Shown here: piece after piece, positions 6,317-10,414 of the stretch
How positions within the stretch are numbered: position 1 is the first letter of the stretch
Layout of the letters: each line of letters starts with the position of its first letter
Assembly (NCBI RefSeq): GCF_043951915.1
Contig: NZ_JBINJD010000175.1
Coordinates: forward strand, 1-10,414
Source of the DNA: Alienimonas sp043951915
GTDB taxonomy: Bacteria > Planctomycetota > Planctomycetia > Planctomycetales > Planctomycetaceae
Direction: 5' to 3'
Length of the DNA stretch: 10,414 nucleotides
Program-made: the position numbers and the translations under genes
Notes under the pieces: model-generated
Database searches by the model: none
Seen by the model: only the letters and a program-made list of their open reading frames with translations
Told to the model about the DNA's origin: nothing

Positions 6317-6922
6317 TCAGCCGCCCGGGGGGGCGGGGGGCGCGTTCGTCACCAAGCGTTGGCGGTAGTCGATCTCGTCCTCCTGAAAGCCGTTCTTCCG
6401 CAGGGCGTCCATCAGGTCGGTGGCGGCGCCGGCGATGGCGTTCGGGGTGCGGGAGACGCGGACCTTCACGCCGTCCGGGGCGCCCTCCACCTGCGCGGCG
6501 AGGTCCAGCACGCCGGAGAGCGTCATCGGGTCCCGGTCGGCCGTGCCGTCGGCGGCGAACCGGCGGATCACGAAGTACTCCCCGCCGTCCACCAGCACGT
6601 CCACCACGGCCAGCGGCGGGCCCTCCGCCTCCAGGGGGTCGCCGGTGGTCCCGGTCACGTCGTTCGGCCCCCCGGCCTCGCCGGACTCGACCATCTCCGG
6701 GGTGACCGGCGTCGCGTCGGCGTCCGGATCGAAGATCGGGGCGGATTCCACCTCCTCGGCGGCCTCCGGGCTGGTGGGGTCCAGCGTCATCTCCGTGACG
6801 TCCGTGCCCCCGCCCGACGGCACGCCGAGCGACCCCATCTCCCAGTCCGGCAGGTACATCAGGCCGAGGGCGAGCAGCCCGGCGATCCCGGCTCCTCCGG
6901 CGGCGGCGGTGCGTTTTCTCAC
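6317..6922 (-). CDS. Membrane-anchored ExbD-like periplasmic protein (third gene of the proton-channel operon)
   Basis: 201 aa from a GTG that overlaps the upstream stop codon as GTGA, so translation is probably coupled. Residues 2-5 are basic (RKR), residues about 7-24 are a hydrophobic Ala/Gly/Leu helix, and the protein then reads outward: an acidic, Pro/Thr-rich linker (about 35-100), and a compact C-terminal domain (about 103-190). That domain, with 'LAVVDVLVDGGEYFVIRRF', 'MTLSGVLDLAAQ', 'GVKVRVSRTPNAIAGAATDLMDALRKNGFQEDEI', follows the strand-helix order of the ExbD/TolR periplasmic fold (including the final helix and 'G-F/I-x-x-I' turn). The membrane helix lacks the Asp that carries protons in ExbD/TolR, so it may be a structural or regulatory partner. 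The family assignment is from pattern alone. It could also be an unrelated single-pass protein restricted to this group. Confidence 0.6.
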   Translation of the reverse strand: MRKRTAAAGGAGIAGLLALGLMYLPDWEMGSLGVPSGGGTDVTEMTLDPTSPEAAEEVESAPIFDPDADATPVTPEMVESGEAGGPNDVTGTTGDPLEAEGPPLAVVDVLVDGGEYFVIRRFAADGTADRDPMTLSGVLDLAAQVEGAPDGVKVRVSRTPNAIAGAATDLMDALRKNGFQEDEIDYRQRLVTNAPPAPPGG

Positions 6923-7863
6923 GGAGTCGGGTCCTGGGGGGAAGCGGGCGGCGCCGCGGCGGGCGGCGCCTCCATTGTACCACCCCCGGCGGGAGACTCG
7001 GCGGGCTGTCCGGAGACGGGGTCGGGGCCGGCGGCGGAGTCCGGCGTGCCCTCGGTGGCGGTCGGCTCCGGGGCGGCGCCCAGCACGGCGAACTCGTACT
7101 GCGTCCGGCCCCCCTGATCGACCTCCAACCGCCGCACCGCCTCGCCCAACCCGTCCAGCACCGGCTGGTAGACCCCCGCCCGGGCGGTGCGGTCGAACGA
7201 CACCAGAATCACCACCAGCCCCTTCGGCTGCGGCAGCGTTTTGGTCGCGGCGAACAGCTTGCGGACGAACTCCTCGGCCCGCTCCCGCTGGCCGTCGGCC
7301 TCCAGCCGGATCAGCTCCACGTTCTCCCCGGTCGAGAGCGCCACGAAGCCCCCTCCGCGGACGTGCAACGTCCAGATTTCCGCCCGCTTGAGCAGTTCCT
7401 CGTAGCCCGCCAGGAACCGCAGCACCTCGAATCCCTTCTGATCGCGCAACTGGGCGACCCGCTCGCGGGCCGCTTCGAGGTCGCGCTCCGCGTCGCTGCG
7501 GGGTTCGGGGCTGATCTGCTCGGCGATCGCCTCCGGCACGTCGAGCAGTTCGGTCAGCAGGTCCGCGGAGCGGTTCGCCGCGGCCTCCACGTCCCGGGCG
7601 GTCCGCACGGCGCTGCGGGCCAGTTCGACCGCCCGGTCGCGTTCCTCCTCCAACCGGACGTTGCGTTCGTTCAGCACCTCGCGGAGTTCGTCCAGCTCCG
7701 CCCGCTCCTCGTCCAACGCGTCGAGCCGGGCGGCAATCAGTTCCTCCGCCCGTTCGTCGCGGACCTCGTCCGCCTGTTTGCCCTCCAGGAACTGGGCGAA
7801 CACCACGATCAACAACAGATCGAGCAGCGGCGTGAGCTGAAATCGCAGCCGCAGACCGGTCAT
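6919..7863 (-). CDS. ExbD/TolR/MotB-like proton-channel subunit with coiled-coil stalk
   Basis: 314 aa. The N-terminus 'RFQLTPLLDLLLIVVFAQFLE' (7-27) is the ExbD/TolR signature: a short basic cytoplasmic start, LTPLLD, and a single hydrophobic helix carrying Asp15, the residue that carries protons in ExbD, TolR and MotB. Residues about 30-100 and 123-165 are rich in Glu, Arg, Leu and Ala with heptad-like spacing, so a long periplasmic coiled coil is expected. Residues about 160-250 ('IWTLHVRGGGFVAL', 'LVVILVSFDRTARAGVYQPVLDGLGEAVRRLE') have the strand-helix order of the ExbD/TolR periplasmic domain. The last 50 residues are a Pro/Ala/Gly-rich tail. No OmpA-like peptidoglycan-binding motif is seen. 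It starts at ATG overlapping the channel gene's stop (ATGA) and ends overlapping the next start (GTGA). Expected role: with the channel gene product, convert proton flow into movement or force across the envelope. The cargo is unknown. Confidence 0.75.
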   Translation of the reverse strand: MTGLRLRFQLTPLLDLLLIVVFAQFLEGKQADEVRDERAEELIAARLDALDEERAELDELREVLNERNVRLEEERDRAVELARSAVRTARDVEAAANRSADLLTELLDVPEAIAEQISPEPRSDAERDLEAARERVAQLRDQKGFEVLRFLAGYEELLKRAEIWTLHVRGGGFVALSTGENVELIRLEADGQRERAEEFVRKLFAATKTLPQPKGLVVILVSFDRTARAGVYQPVLDGLGEAVRRLEVDQGGRTQYEFAVLGAAPEPTATEGTPDSAAGPDPVSGQPAESPAGGGTMEAPPAAAPPASPQDPTP

Positions 7864-8597
7864 GCCCCCTCCCCCGACAGCCCCGCCCCGGTCGCGGCCC
7901 GGCGGGCGCCGTTCGTCGCCGGGGCGGCTTCGTCGGACGGCGCCGGCGAGGCCGCGGAGAGGGCCAGTTCCCGCTTGGCCCGGGCGACGGCGGCCCGCAC
8001 GTCCTTGCGGAGTTCCATCAGGCGGGTGAAGCGGGCTTCCAGCAGGCTGGCGACGAACATCAGCAGGATCGCCGCGGCCAGCCCGGCGAAGGTGCTCCAG
8101 ATGGCGTTGCCGAACTGCCCCACGATCGCCCCCACGGTGACGTCCCCGCCGTCGGCCCCCCCCTGCAACGACGCCCCGATGGCCAGGATCGTGCCCAGCA
8201 CGCCCAGCAGCGGGTAGGCCTCGACCATCGTGCGGGCGCTGTTGGCGGCGGCCTCGAACGACAGACCGGGCAGGTAGCCGCGGGACTCGTCCAGCGTGGC
8301 AATCCGCTCCCGCAGCGCCGCCCGGTCGGCGGCGGCGGCGGGGTCGCCGGCGGGGGCGTCCAGCACGTCGCCCACGTCCGCCAGAAACGCGTTGATCTGA
8401 TCCGGCAGGGCCTTCGTCGATCCGACCACGCTGCGGTGCTTCAACCCGCGCGTGAAGGCGTCCAACGTGGACGCGAGCTTCCGCAGGCTCCCCCCGCTCC
8501 AGACCGCCAGGGCCCAGAAGACGAGCAGGTGCGCCCCGCAGGCGACCGCGATCACGGTCGTGGACAGCTCCGAGAGCCGTTCGAGCAGGTCGGTCAC
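7860..8597 (-). CDS. MotA/TolQ/ExbB-type proton channel protein
   Basis: 245 aa from GTG 8597. Three membrane helices are visible: about 13-34 (TVIAVACGAHLLVFWALAVW), about 128-146 (YPLLGVLGTILAIGASL) and about 160-187 (ending WSTFAGLAAAILLMFVASLLE). A cytoplasmic domain of about 90 residues sits between helices 1 and 2, and the C-terminal tail is charged, then Ala/Pro-rich. This is the ExbB/TolQ topology. The family motifs 'P-LLG-LGT' in helix 2 and '(S/T)T-x-(A)GL' in helix 3 are present, with pore-lining Thr136 and Thr169 candidates. The Gly/Asp-rich loop between helices 2 and 3 is periplasmic. It is the first gene of an operon with two ExbD-like genes, the next one overlapping by ATGA. 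Known: such proteins form pentameric proton channels around ExbD/TolR dimers. The GTG lacks a Shine-Dalgarno, so the exact start is uncertain. Confidence 0.85.
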   Translation of the reverse strand: MTDLLERLSELSTTVIAVACGAHLLVFWALAVWSGGSLRKLASTLDAFTRGLKHRSVVGSTKALPDQINAFLADVGDVLDAPAGDPAAAADRAALRERIATLDESRGYLPGLSFEAAANSARTMVEAYPLLGVLGTILAIGASLQGGADGGDVTVGAIVGQFGNAIWSTFAGLAAAILLMFVASLLEARFTRLMELRKDVRAAVARAKRELALSAASPAPSDEAAPATNGARRAATGAGLSGEGA

Positions 8598-8952
8598 GGC
8601 GGCGGGGCGGGGCGAACGGGGGCGGACGGAGGGCGACCGTAGCCGCGGCGGGAACGGTATTCGTGAGAATCCGCCACCCCGGGCATGAATTTCTGGCGGA
8701 AATCGCGGATTCGCTCGTTACCCTGTCCGGCCGCCCCGGTCAACGTCGATCGCGTCGGGAGGTTCCCCACTTCCCGCCGGTTTGCGTTTCCTTCCTCCCG
8801 TTCCCACGGACGGCGTCGGAGGAACGGCGGCGGCCCCCCGAGGAGCGGGGGGACGTTCTATCCGCCCGGCGTTCGCCCCCGCGACGCCGGTCGACGCCGG
8901 TTTGGAGTCCGGCCCCCGCCCTATCGTTCCCGCTTGCCGGACCCCGCCCCCG
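8598..8952. promoter_or_regulatory. Divergent intergenic region with repeats and hairpins
   Basis: These 355 bases separate the proton-channel operon (leftward) from the DUF309 gene (rightward). No convincing gene is seen. Contents: an inverted repeat GAATCCGC (8667-8674) with GCGGATTC (8705-8712), inside which CCGCCA (8671-8676) can pair with TGGCGG (8694-8699); a 7-bp hairpin CCCCCCG/CGGGGGG with loop AGGAG (8834-8852); and a perfect tandem 10-base repeat CGACGCCGGT (8882-8891, 8892-8901). The stretch 8655-8720 is the least GC-rich and may hold the leftward promoter. TATCGT at 8922-8927 is a poor -10 candidate for the rightward gene, without a properly spaced -35. Confidence 0.35.
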
Positions 8953-9513
8953 ATGCGCACCGCCGCGACCGAGATCCCCCGCCTCCTCCCCAACGTCGAA
9001 CTGCCCAGCTATACCTATACCACCGGCCAAGGTCTGCCGCACCCGTATCGGGATCCCAAGGGGCACAGTCACGGCAAGAAGGGCCGCACCCCTAAACCGC
9101 TGATCGCCGAGCGTTGGAACGAGAGCCCGGCCTACCTGCTGGCGCTGGACCACTTCAACTTCGGCTACTACTGGGAAGCCCACGACGAATGGGAGCGGCT
9201 GGCCCGGGTGTCGAACCCGGAGTCGCTGGTCGGCCGGTTCCTCAAGGGACTGGTGAAGATGGCCGCCGCCGGCCTGAAGGTGCGCGAGCAGAGCGTGCAC
9301 GGCGTCCGCCGCCACGCGGCCAGCGCCGGCGAGGTGTTCGCGGACGTCGCCGCCGAGTGCGGCGAGGAGCACTACTGCGGGCTGGAACTGACCACGCTGC
9401 AGTTCGCCGCGGACCGGGCCGCCCAGCTGTCGTACAAGCGGGACCTGCCCGTCGGGGAGCCGCTGCGGGTGTTCCCCTTCGTCCTCACCCCCGAGACGCC
9501 CCCGCTGGGCTGA
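8953..9513 (+). CDS. DUF309 domain protein with N-terminal extension
   Basis: 186 aa from ATG 8953. The frame is open back to an ATG at 8782, but the extra 57 residues are low-complexity Pro/Arg/Gly and look like translated leader, so the later ATG is preferred; there is no Shine-Dalgarno at either. The DUF309 core is at about 60-125: 'LLALDHFNFGYYWEAHDEWERL' with H77 and W80-E81, then 'FLKGLVKMAAAGLKVREQSVHGVRRHA', matching the family's two-helix 'yyEaHE..E' and 'flqGl..laa....g...Ga' pattern. The N-terminal 50 residues (Tyr/Pro/His-rich, 'LPHPYRDPKGHSHGKKG' at 28-44) and the C-terminal 55 residues lie outside the core. Family function is not established. His-rich segments could bind metal, which is a guess. 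It is transcribed alone, away from the proton-channel operon, and ends at a strong convergent terminator. Confidence 0.8.
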   Translation: MRTAATEIPRLLPNVELPSYTYTTGQGLPHPYRDPKGHSHGKKGRTPKPLIAERWNESPAYLLALDHFNFGYYWEAHDEWERLARVSNPESLVGRFLKGLVKMAAAGLKVREQSVHGVRRHAASAGEVFADVAAECGEEHYCGLELTTLQFAADRAAQLSYKRDLPVGEPLRVFPFVLTPETPPLG

Positions 9514-9539
9514 GGGCTGACTGAGGCCGAAAACCGTCA

Positions 9540-9577
9540 CAAGCCCAGGCCGGACGCCCGCGTCCGGCCTGGGCTTG
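9540..9577. terminator. Bidirectional terminator between the DUF309 and LysM genes
   Basis: A perfect 17-bp stem (CAAGCCCAGGCCGGACG with CGTCCGGCCTGGGCTTG) around the loop CCCG lies between two convergent genes, 27 bases past the DUF309 stop and 40 bases past the LysM-gene stop. On the minus strand it is followed shortly by GACGGTTTTCGG, giving a short T-run. It is the longest perfect hairpin in the window and suits termination from both sides. Confidence 0.8.
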
Positions 9578-9616
9578 CTGCGTGCAGCGCCAACAAGGGA
9601 AGGGGCCGCCGGAGCG

Positions 9617-10414
9617 TTACGGCCGGACGCTGAGAACGCCGCTCGTCTCCAGCAGGTCGAACACCTGATCGGCGTCGGCGGGGAGCAGGGTCACCGCGGA
9701 GCGGCCGGCGGGGGCCTCGCCGCTCATCAGGACCAGCGTTTGCCCGTCCGGGCCGGTCAGCAGGATCCGTACGCCGCGGACGTTGCGGACCTTCGCCCCG
9801 ACGGAGTACTCGCCCGGCTCGACGTCGACCGCCTTGGCGGGAAACGCCCGGGCGTAGTAGCCGTGGGCGTGCATCGTCAGCGTGCCGGCCCCGGCGCCGG
9901 AGAGGTCCAGCGCCGCCCCGAACGGGCCGCGGATCACCTTCAGTTCGTCCCCAGCGGCGACGGCGGCCGGCGCCACGCGGTTCACCCGGGCGAGGTACAT
10001 CTCCGGCACGGCGAGGTCCGCGGCGACGTCCGCCAGCGTCTCGCCGGCCGCGACGGTGCGGGGCGTCATGAAGTGGGAGGAAGCGTCGAAGTAGATTTGC
10101 CGGGCCGTGGCGTCCAGCCGGCTGCGAACCGCCGAGCGGTCCGCCGGGGCGTCCCACCACAGCCGGGACAGCTCCGTGTGGGCCTGCAACACCTCGCCGG
10201 CGGCGATCGCCGCGTCGATCGCGGCGAGGTACTCCGCGTCCGCCCCGTTGACGGGTTCGGCGGGCGCCCCGTCGGGCGCTTCGGGCTCGGCGTCGGCGGC
10301 GTCGGCGGTCGTCACCGCGGGGGAGGTCGTCGCCGAGGCGGACGCCGGCGTGACCATCCCGGCGAAGGGGTCCTCCAGCGCGTCGCCGGCCGGGGCGGGC
10401 GCCGCCGCGGCCGC
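9617..10414 (-). CDS. LysM-domain protein with degenerate L,D-transpeptidase (YkuD)-like tail, 5' end outside window
   Basis: The frame is open to the right edge, so the start is not in the window; an internal ATG at 10357 is the first Met but in-frame coding-like sequence (DALEDPFAG) continues upstream of it. Numbered from that Met (246 residues): an Ala/Pro/Glu-rich linker (1-38), a helical module (about 39-95, AEYLAAIDAAIAAGEVLQAHTELSRLWW) like those preceding LysM in planctomycete proteins, a LysM repeat (about 98-143: 'RTVAAGETLADVAADLAVPEMYLARVN...GDELKVI') that should bind peptidoglycan or chitin-like glycan, and a C-terminal region (144-246) that follows the YkuD layout ('GPFGAALDLSGAGAGTLTMHAHGYYARAFP', 'PGEYSVGAKV', 'SAVTLLPADADQVFDLLETSGVLSV') but has no catalytic Cys or paired His. 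Envelope location is expected, though the signal peptide would lie outside the window. Role inferred: cell-wall binding rather than cross-linking. Confidence 0.72.
   Translation of the reverse strand, partial: AAAAAPAPAGDALEDPFAGMVTPASASATTSPAVTTADAADAEPEAPDGAPAEPVNGADAEYLAAIDAAIAAGEVLQAHTELSRLWWDAPADRSAVRSRLDATARQIYFDASSHFMTPRTVAAGETLADVAADLAVPEMYLARVNRVAPAAVAAGDELKVIRGPFGAALDLSGAGAGTLTMHAHGYYARAFPAKAVDVEPGEYSVGAKVRNVRGVRILLTGPDGQTLVLMSGEAPAGRSAVTLLPADADQVFDLLETSGVLSVRP

Noticed and set aside
6317..8597. Zorya-type anti-phage system (ZorAB)
   Set aside because: The channel protein lacks the long ZorA tail, the second protein lacks an OmpA-like peptidoglycan-binding domain, and no helicase or nuclease gene (ZorC/D/E) is nearby.
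8782..8952. Longer start for the DUF309 protein
   Set aside because: The extra 57 residues are Pro/Arg/Gly low-complexity and contain the hairpin and tandem repeat, so they read better as untranslated leader.
8740..9540. Minus-strand frame of 266 aa opposite the DUF309 gene
   Set aside because: Mirror frame of a recognisable DUF309 core; no coherent domain of its own.
1..10414. CRISPR array, tRNA, rRNA, insertion sequence or prophage
   Set aside because: No regularly spaced repeats, cloverleaf-like sequence, transposase motifs or phage genes were found on either strand by reading.

Overview
The window is GC-rich chromosomal DNA (well over 60% GC by eye) that most likely comes from a planctomycete, possibly an Alienimonas-like high-GC lineage. 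The phylum call rests on several protein types recalled as typical of that group: a zf-HC2-like protein whose 'SCPTR...LGALLLGALD...FHV..VGCRVC.ANL.DL' pattern is familiar from planctomycetes, a transketolase split into two genes, a LysM protein with a degenerate YkuD-like tail, and a DUF309 protein with a long N-terminal extension. Most starts have no Shine-Dalgarno sequence and several are GTG, which also fits. Genus-level assignment is a guess. No tRNA, rRNA, IS element, CRISPR array or phage gene is visible.

Layout from left to right: (1) a minus-strand autotransporter-type outer-membrane protein (53-2476); (2) a small minus-strand zinc-binding, anti-sigma-like protein (2674-3081), separated from it by a hairpin-bearing gap; (3) a plus-strand metabolic block starting from a divergent gap: transketolase N-terminal subunit (3265-4113), a strong hairpin, transketolase C-terminal subunit (4192-5163), another hairpin, and a GNAT acetyltransferase with a possible second domain (5252-6256); (4) a convergent minus-strand three-gene operon (8597 down to 6317) encoding an ExbB/TolQ/MotA-type proton channel, an ExbD/TolR-type subunit with a long coiled coil, and a second, smaller ExbD-like membrane-anchored protein, joined by 4-bp ATGA and GTGA overlaps; (5) a 355-bp divergent gap, then a plus-strand DUF309 protein (8953-9513); (6) a convergent 17-bp-stem terminator and a minus-strand LysM protein (9617 to the right edge, 5' end outside the window).

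The two transketolase genes supply the two halves of one enzyme of the non-oxidative pentose phosphate pathway; the C-terminal half has Gln where ordinary transketolases have an active-site His. The ExbB-ExbD-ExbD-like operon is the best candidate for something little described: it looks like a proton-motive-force-driven inner-membrane machine with two unlike ExbD-type partners and no TonB, Tol, Pal or flagellar gene nearby. The autotransporter, the ExbBD-like unit and the LysM protein all belong to the cell envelope, but nothing in the sequence shows that they work together.
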